Assembly (NCBI GenBank): GCA_030068145.1
Contig: JAPJBO010000001.1
Location: 682,001 to 746,000 of the forward strand
DNA from: Diplonema papillatum
Lineage: Eukaryota > Euglenozoa > Diplonemea > Diplonemida > Diplonemidae
DNA: 64,000 nucleotides
Direction: 5' to 3'
A program made the translations under genes and the position numbers. The notes beneath the pieces are model-generated. The model was given only the letters and a program-made list of their open reading frames with translations. It did no database searches and had not been told where the DNA came from. This document shows, in pieces, positions 48,086 through 58,900 of this stretch. How positions within the stretch are numbered: the first letter of the stretch is position 1; each line of letters starts with the position of its first letter.

Positions 48086-50468
48086 GGGCAGACTATTTTT
48101 TTTTTTTGATCCGCGTCCTAGCGCGCGGAAAATTTTGGGAAACCGTGGAAAATAAAATAGTTGAAAAAAAAGAAAAGGCGTCGTTGAGCACGTGTACCCG
48201 TCGAAGTCGCTTCTCAGAACGGACATATTTTTAGCACGTGTTTTGTGTGTGTGCGAAGGACCTGTTTTGTATCTTTACATGGCAGGTTCCAACGCTGCCA
48301 ACTTTCTTTTTTGTACTGACATGTCCAGCGTGGTATGTTGTTCCAAAAAAAAATAGTTTTTCTTTTTTGCTGTGGGAAGGGTACAACAGGGTGCCATGGG
48401 ACTCCAGATGGTCACTGAAGTCCGAGCTTCGGCTGCGGAAACACCAAACCCCGCTCGTGGGGCCAACAACGACACGTCAGCGGAACGCCGGATTAGAAGC
48501 TCGCTGCGAATCTCTAATTTGTTTTGACCCCCTGACCTATCTGTTGCTGCAGCACCACGAAAGCTGTGATGCCGGCAAATTTCACCTTGACTAAGTGAGT
48601 GTTGCATGCTAATGCAAAAACAGGGCACTAGCAAAGGGAAGGGACACTGCCGTGTTTTTGCGCCATCGATGTTGAGATTGGTGCAGTGAAGGATCGACAC
48701 CTCCTTGAGATCAACGACCTGTCGTTGTCCTTCATGAAGATGTTTCAGCAGATCATAAAAGACCGTCACCTCCAGACGCCTGCCGAGTATGATGATGATG
48801 TGGTGGTGTCGGCTAGGGCTGATAGCAGGAGTGTGTGGAGAGATGTTTCTCTTGGGATGATGCAGGCCATGGACTCCATGCAGTACCGGGAGGTTCGGTA
48901 CGTTGTGAAGCAAAAGTTCCCGTAGCGAAAACCTGTCAACGCCTTCGACCTGTAAAAAAGAGCCAAGCCCGCGTGAAGCCGCTGCAAATGGGTGAAACGA
49001 AGTATTTGACAGGGCCCTCCTGGTCGATGAAAAAGGGCATCCGTTCTATCAGGAAGTGGCCAAGACCCTTCGCAAACTTGATGGGCTCCCACTTTCTGTG
49101 CAGCTGTTGCAGTAGTATGAGGGCACCAACAAGGTGATTGCCCAGCGCCGTACCGCCGACATCCCCCGGTGCACCCTTCAGAACCTGCAAGAACAAGAAA
49201 GTAGCCTGAGAAATGTGTTGGCCTTGCCGTGGGTTGCAGAGCTGAGGTATTCTCAGCATCCACTGCACGAAACTGCAGGAAGTGAGAGATGTGGTGTATA
49301 CCCGTATCGTCACGCAGCAAGCGCAAAACCAGCAGCGCACTGAGCAACGCAGTGCGGGAGTTCCATCCAGAAACCCTGTTTGCGACTGGGAGCAGTCCAT
49401 CGTGAAAGCGGAGGGGTCTTCTTCTGTTGGGGAGAGCTGGAAGGGCAATTCGCCGAGGCAACTCGAGCCGTTTTCACTGGACACCGTGCCCAGCCTCTCT
49501 GACGATCGCCGTGCTCGGTTCAAGCAGATCCACGGGGTACGGGGTAAAGACGAGCTTCCCCTTCGGTGTCCACAAATACAACGCTGGGGGGCAAGCGCTT
49601 GGTATTCAAGCTGCCACCGAGCGACCGCCGCCTACAGGATGATGTCGCAAAGGCGTTCAAGTCGTGCATCGGGACGGGGAAAAGGTTCCACACCCGGGCC
49701 ATGAGGATGAAATTCGTCGAGGTCTGGAAGTCATCTCGGGTTCCGCGTACCATCCTCAAGACGATGTACATGTTCGTGACCGGAGATGTGAATCCCCTGC
49801 GCACACCAACCGAAAGCCACCTGGCTGAACTCCTCACAACTGATTTCACCCCAGTGAGGTTGCATTCCGAAGCTCGTCAAAAGAGTCCAAACACGACGGC
49901 TACTGGGACGCCATGGGCCGCGTTCTTGAGAAGTGCGGTACTGTCGTGGACGAGAGGCGTCATGGAGAAGTTTCACGCCTCACGGTTGAGGCCCCCGCAA
50001 GCATCCGGCTTCTCATGGAAGAAGTGCAGAAGCGGCTTCCGGCCGATGCCCACGTCCCGTCCGAAACGTGGGTACGATACCAATTCTGGCCGAGTACGCC
50101 GAACAACACGGTTGCTCCCAGGCAGTCGCAAGGCCCACGACTAGACGCCTACTACTGTCGGTGGCAGCAGCTCTACGCTGAAGGCTCACCTGGTCCCTCC
50201 GTACAACAAAAAGCCTGAGCACACGCAGACGACAGTTATTTCCCAGTGCAAAAAGTCGCCGAAGAATCAAAGTGAGGGGCGCGTACCCCTCCGGCCCCCC
50301 ACCCCCCGACCGCTTGCCACCAAGACCCCCCCCCCTCCACACAGGAACCCACAGGCCAGGTGACTTGCCAAACTATTTTTTTAAAAAAACTATTTTTTTT
50401 TTGCGCGCGCGCGCGGAAAGTTTTCAAGGGTCGGGGGACGCGGATCAAAAAATAAAAATAGTCTGCCC
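48086..50468. mobile_element. 2.38-kb TIR transposon with TAA target duplication
   Basis: The left end GGGCAGACTATTTTT and the ~33-bp inverse at the right (ending AAATAGTCTGCCC) both continue through GATCCGCGTCC. TAA flanks both sides (48083-48085 and 50469-50471). Removing the element restores repeat E (GGCTA-TAA-GCTAAATAA). The end sequence differs from that of the 4.19-kb element, but the target nucleotide triplet is the same one on the complementary reading. It contains broken coding remnants. Confidence 0.8.
48680..50218 (+). pseudogene. Broken coding remnants inside the 2.38-kb element
   Basis: Several plus-strand fragments in shifting frames look protein-coding. One includes SLSFMKMFQQIIKDRH (48690-48925). 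Another is DDVAKAFKSCIGTGKRFHTR with FVEVWKSSRVPRTILKTMY (about 49610-49800). A third is SIRLLMEEVQKRLPADAHVP with SETWVRYQFWP (about 49990-50100). I associate PS-x-x-W-x-x-x-QFWP with ORFs of transposons in algae and other protists, from memory and without a family name. They are plausibly this element's decayed transposase or accessory gene. Confidence 0.4.
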
Positions 50469-50485
50469 TAAGCTAAATAATAAGC

Positions 50486-50596
50486 ATTTATTCGGCAAGA
50501 TAATTTCCGTTTATTTTGCCGAGGTGTCGGTTTTAGTCCCGAGGGACTAAAACCGACACCGAGGCAAAATTGGCGGAAATTATTGCCGAATAAATG
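50486..50596. repeat. Long hairpin (~53-bp arms)
   Basis: A nearly perfect inverted repeat is centred near 50541. GTGTCGGTTTTAGTCCC is followed after 3 bases by its complement. The outer arms pair TTTATTCGGCAAGATAATT with AATTATTGCCGAATAAA. It directly follows the right end of the 2.38-kb element. Confidence 0.9.
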
Positions 50597-50604
50597 ATTT
50601 TATT

Positions 50605-52066
50605 GGGAAAGCTAAATTCCCGAGGATGGAAAGAAAACCATACTGCTTTGCAGTTATGTTGGTGTCTAGCAGAACGTTGCGTAGCAAATGTGCACGGCAG
50701 AACGTTGTGTAAGACGTTGAGCATATTGCTTTGCAGTTACGTTGGTGTTTAGCAGAACGTTGCGTAGCAGAACGTTGTGTGTCTGAGACATTGCGTAGCA
50801 GAACGTTGTGTAGGAGTGGAGTTGTTGTAAGTGACGGGTCACAGATCAATGTGCCTGGTTGTTCTGCTGCAACTGGGGGAGTCCCGGCAGGTTGACGTTG
50901 TAGTTCACAACATACGATGCTGCTTGCATGGGCGCTTGCATGAAGGACTGCACAGGTGCTGTCGTGCTGGGTAGGACTGTTGGATGAGCGCTGCGGACAA
51001 GTGCTGCGGGTTTCTTTCTGCGAGGTCTTGATATGGATCAGAAAGGATGAATTAGACTCAAAACGAGCTCAAAACACGCGATTTCACTCACCACAGGGAG
51101 AAAAAAAATTTTGCGAGGGGTCTCCCCTACAGATTTCTGCCTACGACCTTATTCTGCGCCGCCAGCTATTTTCAGTCGGAAAAATAAACGAATTTATTTC
51201 CCTAGGGACAATAAATTTTATTTACTGCCTGTCACCTGACTTTTCTGCATCCTTGAGAGCTACTTTTCTTACACGCATAGCTACTTTTCTTGCACGCATA
51301 ACTACTTTTCTTGCACGCATAACTACTTTTCTTGCACGCATAGCAGTTTTGGTTTCCAGGTGCTTTTGTGGGCAATACAGGTGCATTCGTGGGCAATCCG
51401 GTGTCTTCGTGGGCAATTCAGGTGCATTCCTGTGGAAGTCACAGTGCCAGCAAGGGACAAGGTTGACGCGCATGATCTGACACTACTGAGCGAACGGAAG
51501 AATGATTCGAATGGCAGGACCAGCTCATTCGTTGCAGGATGCGGAGCAGGAGTCGGAGACCGCCAGTGCCATGGAAACTTGGGATGCTGACGTGCAGCGT
51601 ACACTGTGTGAGCCGACTGTGCTGTTGTACACGACAGGAACTTGGCCAGTAGCTGGTGTGTGGCACGCCATCTTTCTTGGCCTTCGGCGTCTCCCACACC
51701 CTGTGCGTAGCTCTCTCGGACGCAGAAAAGTCAGGTGATGCGGCAGTAAAGCAATCTTCTTACCTCGAGACGTCGTTTTCTTGCACTCGGTTTTCCAGAT
51801 TGCCACTCGAGCCCTGCGGGCTCTCGTGGCAATCTGGAAAACCTCGTGCAAGAAAACGACTTTTCTCTCGGTGAATAAATAGCTATTATTTGTTTCGACT
51901 GAAAATAGCTGGCGGCGCAAAATAAATTCCGAGATCGGAAAAAATAAATTCGTTTATTTGTCCGGCCTGTGTAAACACAACGGAATCCTGTCAAAAAATA
52001 AACGAAATTTATCGTCACGCTCCTCAAGCCATTTCCACCAGAGGGAATTTGTTTTTCCCAATAAAA
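50605..52066. mobile_element. Possible TIR element with arrays and a hairpin
   Basis: TTGGGAAAGCTAAATTCCC (50605) is inverted at 52046-52066 (GGGAATTTGTTTTTCCCAA), with TA on both outer sides. Inside are an ~84-bp direct duplication (TTTGCAGTTA(T/C)GTTGGTGT, about 50645-50780), five 21-bp units with ACTTTTCTTGCACGCATA (51255-51347), four short GTGGGCAAT(A/C)C units (51365-51440), and inverted copies of GCGCCGCCAGCTATTTTCAG (51160 and 51910). No transposase is recognised. Confidence 0.4.
51772..51860. repeat. Hairpin with 42-bp arms and 4-base loop
   Basis: GTCGTTTTCTTGCACTCGG, then TTTTCCAGATTGCCACTCG, AGCCC, loop TGCG, and the near-complete complement. It is large and regular enough to fold as a precursor-like stem if transcribed, or to be a palindromic mobile element. 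Confidence 0.9.
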
Positions 52067-52195
52067 AGTTTTTTGTGGCTACAAGCTAAATAAAAAGATT
52101 TGAAAGTGCTATAAGCTAATTAAAAAGTTTTACTTTAGGTGGCTATAAGCTAAATAAAAAGTTAGCAGGTGGCTATTAGATAAAAAGCCCTACAT
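52060..52195 (+). repeat. Repeat E array, four units
   Basis: Four units of (G)GCTATAAGCTAAATAAAAAG in tandem with variants (GCTACAAGC, GTGCTATAAGCTAATTAA, GTGGCTATTAGATAAAAAG). These are uninterrupted forms of the site used by both TIR transposons. Confidence 0.85.
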
Positions 52196-52325
52196 TCAAA
52201 GACGTGCAATGTATTGTAGTGGAAACAAGTATTGTCGCAATTAATCAACTCAATTTGGCAACGACTTCAAAGTTGTATCTTCCGCTTTGCGGAAGAGACT
52301 CGTGGGCTACAACGATCAAGCAATT

Positions 52326-52625
52326 ATTTTTACATAAGCGCCAGCTTGAAAGGAAATGCTCGACGATGCTGCCCGACAAAGAACAGAAGGGATCCAAAGC
52401 GCTGTAACTACCGAACCACGTGTTGAACGGACGTGAGGTCATGCGGGTCTACCCCTACACGACAAATCACACAAACACAACAGGTCAAAAGTCCTGAGTG
52501 AGAAAACAACACACGGTGGTGTAAGCGAAGAACAAATCAGATTGTGTTTGTATTGTATTTGCCCCTTACCTCTATATTTCCCCCCTTCCATTCGGAGTCG
52601 AAGCAGCTACGTCGAGTATTTTCTA
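52326..52625 (+). repeat. Dispersed repeat A, copy 4
   Basis: A full-length copy from TTTTTACATAAGCGCCAGC to AGCAGCTACGTCGAGTA. It ends about 30 bp before a probable splice acceptor. Confidence 0.88.
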
Positions 52626-52656
52626 CACAAACGGACGGAAATAATTCTTCTAACAG

Positions 52657-53410
52657 GGTCGCCTCCGGAGCTCCGAAGCTCGGTGATATCGGGACGTACA
52701 CGACGCAGCAGTTCATGACGATGCGAGCGAAGATGATTGAACTGTTCAGCAAGCTGAAGATCGCCGGGCATTACCCCTTTGACGGCACGTACACCTATGA
52801 GTCGAACATCACTAGCCTGAAGACGCTGCGGAAGGCGCAAGACGTGCTGCACGACCTGCGGGCCGACCTGTGCAGCACCCTTAGCAAACAGGTTGCCTCA
52901 AAGATGGCGTTCGCCCGGAGCCATGGGGTCATGGAACAAAACCAGGTGACGGGGAAGTGGACGAAGATCTCGACGGGTGACTTCTCTGCTGCCGAGTTCC
53001 AGGGAGATCCTTCCAATTGGGAGGGCCTGCAGGAGGAGCTGGAGCGGCTTCGGCTGGCGATCAAAAGCTTCAAGGACGAGATGGTGAAGATTTTGAAGAA
53101 GGTGACCGACGACGGCCACACAACCTTGGCCGAATGCACGCTCGAAACCCCGTACTCGAAGGTCAAGGACGTGTTCTCGTACTGGCTGAAGGCGCACCGG
53201 AAAGACTTGAAAGGCGTTTCGGAAGAGGAAGCCTTCACACTGGTTTCCCGGCAATGCGGGGGTGGGCCCCCGATCGTCCCGATCCCGCCCAATCCGCCGT
53301 CTCCAGGCCCGGGGATGAAGTTGCCGAAAACGCCGCGGGCGCACATCGAAGCTACGTCCCCAGAGAGAGCGCGAGGCACGCCGCCAGCAAAACGGGTCGC
53401 CGCCGCGTGA
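52657..53410 (+). CDS. Coiled-coil protein of unknown family (3' exon)
   Basis: The exon begins after a good acceptor (TTCTTCTAACAG at 52656) and encodes 250 residues to TGA at 53408-53410. If it is a first exon joined to a leader, the first ATG is at 52715, giving 231 residues. The frame is open further upstream, but that part lies in repeat A and I exclude it. Features are an N-terminal helical region (QFMTMRAKMIELFSKLKI, DVLHDLRADLCSTLSKQV), a likely coiled coil (LQEELERLRLAIKSF, then KDEMVKILKKV), and a Pro-rich stretch (PIVPIPPNPPSPGPG) before a basic C-terminus. No catalytic motif or known domain is recognised. GC-rich codon use matches the other genes. Confidence 0.6.
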
Positions 53411-54069
53411 CGCAAAGCTCCCTTTCTGAAGGAGTTTTGTAACCGTTCACGACTGGCGCAGGGCAGGTCGACCGGCTGTGAGTACTGCCAACGCGCAACG
53501 TAAGGTCTTCGAAACTCAAAAAAAAAGGAGTGTGGTACCCGTCGAGAAGTTGTCCGCATGAACTTGATGAGTTCATCTCTTGGTAGAGCGAATGGAGACA
53601 ATCGAGCGGCCAGAGTGGAGAAACGAATCCAGCGCGTCAAGATGAAGCACTCCCAGGTCCAACGCAGTCGCTAGTGCGGGTATCTGTCCCGTGACAACTT
53701 GTACAACGTCTGTCGTGACCCCGAAGGTCGTTCCCCCCTGTTTCCTGCTGGGTTTACTTCCGGGCCGGCCCCAGAACGACAACCCGAGGAAATATTTAGA
53801 AGTCTATAGACGGTGGCCTTGACTGCTCGGCTAACCTGCCTGAAGCCTGGCCACTAAAAAGGCCGGTAGGAGCGGGGAATGAATGTGCACTAAAAATTAC
53901 CCGGCGCACCAACGAATCCCACGACTTTCCGTTTTGAACAGAAGCCGCCAGAGGAGAGGTTTTCGGGGTCGGGAATGCTGCAGCTGAACCAGCCTCTCCA
54001 ACGCGTTGCCGAGCTTGCTTCGAAGTCACACCGGCGAAGCGAGGATTCTCAGGCGGGGACGTTCAAACC
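53411..54069. other. Spacer, nothing recognised
   Basis: Short frames only, without domains or clear repeat structure. Confidence 0.4.
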
Positions 54070-54302
54070 CCGTCGCCAGCCTTTGGAACTAAGCTAAGCT
54101 GCCGTGATCGACGAGATCGCCTTATGTAGCCAGAACTCATGCTCGAAGGCTAGGTCGCTGAGAACCGGTCGCCAGACTTTGGAACTAAACTACGCTGCCG
54201 TGGTCGACGAGATCGCCTCATGTAGCTAGATCTCATGCTCGAAGTCTAGCCTTTGGAATAGACTAAGCTGCCGTGGTCGACGAGATCTTACGTAGCTAGA
54301 AG
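54070..54302 (+). repeat. Three tandem diverged copies of a ~60-95 bp unit
   Basis: Each copy has CTTTGGAA(C/T)(T/A)(A/G), then (A/G)CTGCCGTG(A/G)TCGACGAGA, then GTAGC(C/T)AGA and CTCATGCTCGAAG. The second and third copies are progressively shortened. Confidence 0.8.
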
Positions 54303-54639
54303 TCGCATGCGGCAAAAGGGAGATTCACCGCATGAAGACTCGAACTCTGGAAATCTCATAATTTGCCGCAACTACACCCGAAAGGGCCTGGAAGCATGGT
54401 CGCCGCATCTACCACACTCGGGGTTGAAAATTAGTTGCCACACTTTCTCTCTGCTAGCCTCGGCCTGCCTGACAATGATTTATTTGGTTTCCAAAGCCGC
54501 AATACAGCCCGAGGGGTGTTTCGTGACTTTCATGTTTAACTTCGGGAGCTTCGAATGCAAGTGCTGCTCGATGAAAGGAAACGAGGATGAATTAGTGCTT
54601 TCCGGTCGGTTGCGTAGACTTCTGGTTTCAGGCCAAGCT

Positions 54640-54840
54640 GCACTCAGTCTGCTTCGCATGTGCTGCACTCAGTCTGCTTCGCTTGTGCAGCACTCAGTCT
54701 GCTTCGCTTGTGCAGCACTCAGTCTGCTTCGCTTGTGCAGCACTCAGTCTGCTTCGCTTGTGCAGCACTCAATCTGCTTCGCTTGTGCAGCACTCAGTCT
54801 GCTTCGCATGTGCTTCACTCAGTCTGCTTCGCATGTTTGT
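54640..54840 (+). repeat. ~24-bp tandem array, about 8 copies
   Basis: The unit is GCACTCAGTCTGCTTCGCTT plus GTGCA, with variants GCATG and CTTCACTC. The period is a multiple of 3, so all three plus frames stay open. The resulting Leu/Cys/Ser repeat frames are artefacts. Confidence 0.92.
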
Positions 54841-55069
54841 CCCGCGTTGTCCCGTTGTTTGCACTTCCAGTGCCGATGTGTCGAGTTGGGTTCTTCGAAA
54901 TTGAGTAGAACTCCAGAATGTCGACGAGTAATATCCCAGCCAACGCACCACGGGCATTCGTCCGCACGGGAGATGCACTACAGAAACAACGAAGACCCCG
55001 GAGGACTGAGATCGCACCGACCGGTTCGTCCTTGTCGTAGTACTTTGTCATTCTTTGGTTGTATGCGCA

Positions 55070-55310
55070 CCTGCTTGGAAATACCTGAGGAGAGCCAGTT
55101 GCGAATCTCAAAGAAAGGTGTGGTATCAACACGCCGATGACTCCCCACAATCGCAACAATATTTCAATCTCAAAGGAGGTAGATGTGCTGTAGCCCACAC
55201 GAAAGAAACAGAGGTATAGCTGGATTTAATGACGGGCGTAAGCGTTCAACAAGAACGATCCACTTTGTAGTTGTATTGTTTTCTCCTCCTCTAGCCTCCG
55301 AGTATACTCC
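55070..55310 (+). repeat. Dispersed repeat B, copy
   Basis: Shares GGAAATACCTGAGGAGAGCC, CCGATGACTCCCCACAATCG, AATCTCAAAGGAGGTAGATG, GTTCAACAAGAACGATCCAC and TTTGTAGTTGTATTGTTT with the copies at 8669, 30640 and 62320. Confidence 0.8.
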
Positions 55311-57712
55311 AATCGCCGCAGCACATACGTTCTGGTTCTGGCGTCTTCGACAAAAAGAAAAAGAAGTTCGTAACGATCCATCTGTCCTCCCCCAAGACCG
55401 CTTGATGCCACAGGCTCTGTAGCCCCGTGTGGGGGGGGTATGGTAATATGGCCCAAGTGTGTATGGGTCCGGGGATTCAGCCACACATGTAGCCACGCCG
55501 GACGATCGCGCAAGAGAGAGACGTCCCTGTGCTGCAGTTTGTGTATTAGTCGGTTGATACCGATCTTCTAAAGCTGAAAGTGAGATTAAAAAAAGCAGCG
55601 ACGTACAACGTCTGTTTCGAACAAGCGCTCAGCTTGTGCCGAAATCAAAGGAGTTCAAACGTATAACCCACGATGGAAGTGCAAACATTTCCACGAAGAA
55701 ATTTCTCGAACACCCCGGATTCTCAAGCGAACTTCAACTCTAAAAAAACACCGACTTATCCTTTTCCCGGCGACGAGGGTCCATCGCAGCGGAAAGAGTG
55801 CGCGAACAGAGGAGGGAAAGACATGCACGCGATGGAGGCTGACGTTTCCCATCAAAAATCGCTTGCCTCCCCCCCCCTCCCCTTTTGTACGTGGGGGAGG
55901 ATTAGCCTGTTTGTGAGTGAATATGGTTGGTAGTGGCTAGTCTACACGCTGCCAGCGTTCTCTTTCGTGTTTACAATAATTTGTAATCACGAAAAAGGGG
56001 AGAGACGGCAGCACGTCATTAGGCGGCGTGGAGACCGGCCCGCCAGCCAGAACGCCCCCCATCGGCTGCGCCAAAGCATTGATGTTGTCGTAATAGAGCC
56101 CGGCTTGCAAGCTCGCAGCATACGAAACGACCACACGCCCGCCCTAGTAACCTTGGCGACCGGGAGCTTCCCGGGGAGATGGTCCCTGATTTCTTACTCC
56201 GCTCTCTTTTTCTCTCTCTCTTTATGTTGTTTACTTTCGTCCCCCAGTACGAGGCAGCGCGACAATATGAACGGACAAGGAAAACGGGGTTCGCTGCCTT
56301 TTGTTCCTTTTCTCTCTCTCTTTCTCCTTCGTCTTCCTCGATGGCTGTATCCAGGGCCTGTTTGTTTTCGACGAAAGCGGGGTGCGGTATATCGAGGGCA
56401 ATCACGCATCGTGTGCACCAATGCTCCTGCGCAATTTTTAAGTGCATGAAAGTGACAAGGTCTTGCGGATGCATGGAGACGGCATTTCCGTTGGACTCTC
56501 CGTGCACTGTACATGCAGTAGTAGAAAGTGGCAGGCTTTATGAATGCTGCGGTGCATTCAATCAACCCAAACCAGCAGGCACGTCAGGCCGCCAAACGGG
56601 GAAGAAGGGCCTGCGCCACGAAGAGGGTGTACTCACGATACACTAGTCATGCCATTCACTAGTCATTTACAAGTGATCTTACTGGTCATAAATCTGACTA
56701 CATACTCATAGGACAAGTGCCACTAATCATTCTTACTAGTGGCACTAGTAAGCCATTTTGACTAGAAAGATGACTAGTCATTCCATTGTTTTTCCAACGG
56801 CTAGCGCACCGTGTACAGCTGGATACCGCTCACCTACCCCGTGCAAGTTCCACAGCCTTATTACTTCTTGGTCGGCTTGGTCCGTTTGCTTTGCCCATGG
56901 CAGGCCGGACACAACGTGAGTACACCCGGTACTTCTTGCGTGCTCTCCCATGGATGCACCCATCGCCTAACAATCCACTTGTTTCCTGTTCTTGTGCCAA
57001 CCCTCTATTGTATTAAAGGGCTACGCGTTCCTTTCGAGTTTCTCAGGAAAGTGCGCGCTGCGGTCATCTATTCAGGCTGACAGCATTGTAAAAGAATTGC
57101 GCGTTCAAAGTGACACGAAGGGTGCATGAATGGCAGGCACGCCGATTAGCTTCCAGTGGAGCAGAAACGTGGTTGAACCGGCGTTCATTGAGGCAAGCTC
57201 CTTCGGGATACGACCGGCTTCGAGGTGGTAACAGTATTTCCTCGACGAGCCGTGCCGGTTAAATTCTTGCTCGTACGAGTCTCTCAGTGAATGCTGAGCT
57301 AGCGGACAAGATCCCCCTGCCAAGACTATTTGTCCCCAGGATGCCGAGTGATGTAAAGATGACCTCACGGATGCGACTTTCGTATTTCCTCGACGAGTTA
57401 TGTAGGATATTTCTCCTTGCTACCTGCAACACGGCGTCACGGACGTTGCGCCGTGTCACCGGTCATCACGTTTAGTTTATGCACTTTTCGGATTGAGTTC
57501 ACGAGTCCAGACCAATTGTTAGGGTTGAAAGACGGAAAAACAAAACAAAAGACAACCTGACCGCCGACCAGAACCGCGCCGTCTGCGGGTAAGCACATAA
57601 ACGAAGGGCACCCAAGAGGAAAGAGGTTGGAGACAACCCAGGCTTGCCGGGGGCTCCTTCCGAGAGCGGCGAAAGGCTTTGCTGGTCTTAAGCGTTGACA
57701 GGTAGCCCCTCA
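55311..57712. other. Spacer; palindromic ACTAGT cluster
   Basis: No recognisable gene in 2.4 kb. A repeat D end signature is at 55715. From 56636 to 56780 the words ACTAGTCAT, ACTAGTGGCACTAGT and ATGACTAGT recur in both orientations, and could form alternative stems. Confidence 0.45.
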
Positions 57713-57888
57713 ATGGGGGCCTTCGTTCTGCAAGGGAAAAGCAACCCATACCCGGTGTTCGCAACCGTGCTCCTACTGCTAGCCGTGGTCCACTCTGTCT
57801 CGGCATGTGTCGAAAGCAACGACTACCTCGCTGACCTCAACGCGGATGCTTGCTATATGGTTGATAGCAATCACGGAGAACTCTGCAG
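57713..57888 (+). CDS. Cys-rich single-pass membrane protein, exon 1
   Basis: From ATG 57713. Residues 1-31 are a signal peptide with hydrophobic core FATVLLLLAVVHSV and a likely cleavage site VSA-C. A short Cys-containing segment follows (CVESNDYLADLNADAC, then YMVDSNHGELC). The donor is CTCTGCAG|GTGTGT at 57889, phase 2. Joined to the exon at 58507 (AG+C, Ser59) the protein is 189 aa, and the summed exon length (570 nt) is exactly in frame. Unspliced, the frame continues about 40 codons without features. The family is not recognised. It would be a small type I membrane protein at the surface or in the secretory pathway. Confidence 0.6.
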
Positions 57889-58506
57889 GTGTGTAATTCA
57901 CCCGAACATTCGCTCCTGCACCTCACACAAATCAAGTGTGTTCGGAGTAGACACAAAAGAGCAGCTGCTTGTCGGGAAACTTGTGGGGCTGGCTTCGTTT
58001 AACCGCGTCTAGTCAGCAGCCTGACCAGGGGTTTGTCATTTTACGGCTTCGCCACAAGGATGAACCCCGTGCGTCGCCGTCTCTGCCGCGACTTTCAGGC
58101 CAGAACAAACCGTGACGTACACACACAGCTGCACGAACAGCTGTCCATTCTGCATTGCACCATTAGTATCATGGGGAGTGCGGCCGTGCCTTCTACACTG
58201 AACCATTTCAAGGAAAAGCAGCCGTCCCTTCCGCCCTACCGTTAGTCCACTACTCTTGTTGTTGCTTTACTTATCGAATACTACCTTGTGGGGTTAGGGT
58301 ATTCGGATCCGTAGCTTATCCGTTTCCAGCGCCAAACGGGCTTCGGCTTGCGAATCCTAGTTTGGAGCACAGTCAGGTGGGGAGTTTGGCTGGGCGGGAC
58401 ATCTGTTACACATTAACGCAGGTGTCGTGTTGGGCACACGACTGTCCCTTCTACACTGAACCGGCATTCACTTGAACTGCCTTGCATGCACTCCAAACAC
58501 CGACAG
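57889..58506 (+). other. Intron of the Cys-rich membrane protein gene
   Basis: A 618-bp GT-AG intron (GTGTGT to CACCGACAG). An alternative acceptor at 58424 (TTAACGCAG) leads to a stop in the frame needed for the second exon. TTCTACACTGAACC occurs twice (about 58190 and 58450), suggesting an internal duplication. Confidence 0.5.
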
Positions 58507-58900
58507 CTGCCCCTTTTACACGTGCGTCCGCGACGAAAATCCATACGTCGGCCGCTGCAAGCTGACGGACACAGGCACGTACATAATAGCCGGCGCCTCG
58601 ATCGTCGCGGCGCTGGTGCTGCTGCTGTGCGCGTGGTGCCTGTGCTGCAAGGGCCCGTCGTGCACCGTCACGCGGCTGTGCGGCGGCGGGCTGCTGTGCC
58701 GTGGCAGCGGGGGCGGCGACCCCGAAGTGCCTGCGGTCACGGCCGCGGCGGGCGGCCGCCCTTTGGGCCCGACGGAGTCGGCGACCGCGGCCAGCTGCGG
58801 CGCGGAGATGATGCCGGTCGTGCCGGTGCCCAGCAGCAACGGCCTCGAGCACCTGCCCCGCGTCCCCCCTTCTCCTCCACCCCCCGTGCTGAAGCCTTGA
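58507..58900 (+). CDS. Cys-rich single-pass membrane protein, exon 2
   Basis: It continues the ectodomain (CPFYTCVRDENPYVGRC), then a transmembrane helix at residues about 84-105 (YIIAGASIVAALVLLLCAW). A Cys-rich juxtamembrane stretch (CLCCKGPSC, CGGGLLC; possible palmitoylation) and a ~70-residue Gly/Ala/Pro-rich cytoplasmic tail end at TGA. There is no suitable ATG in this exon before the membrane segment, which supports the upstream signal-peptide exon. Confidence 0.65.

Noticed and set aside
54660-54908. Leu/Cys/Ser repeat proteins
   Set aside because: A 24-bp tandem array keeps all three frames open. Composition is set by the repeat.
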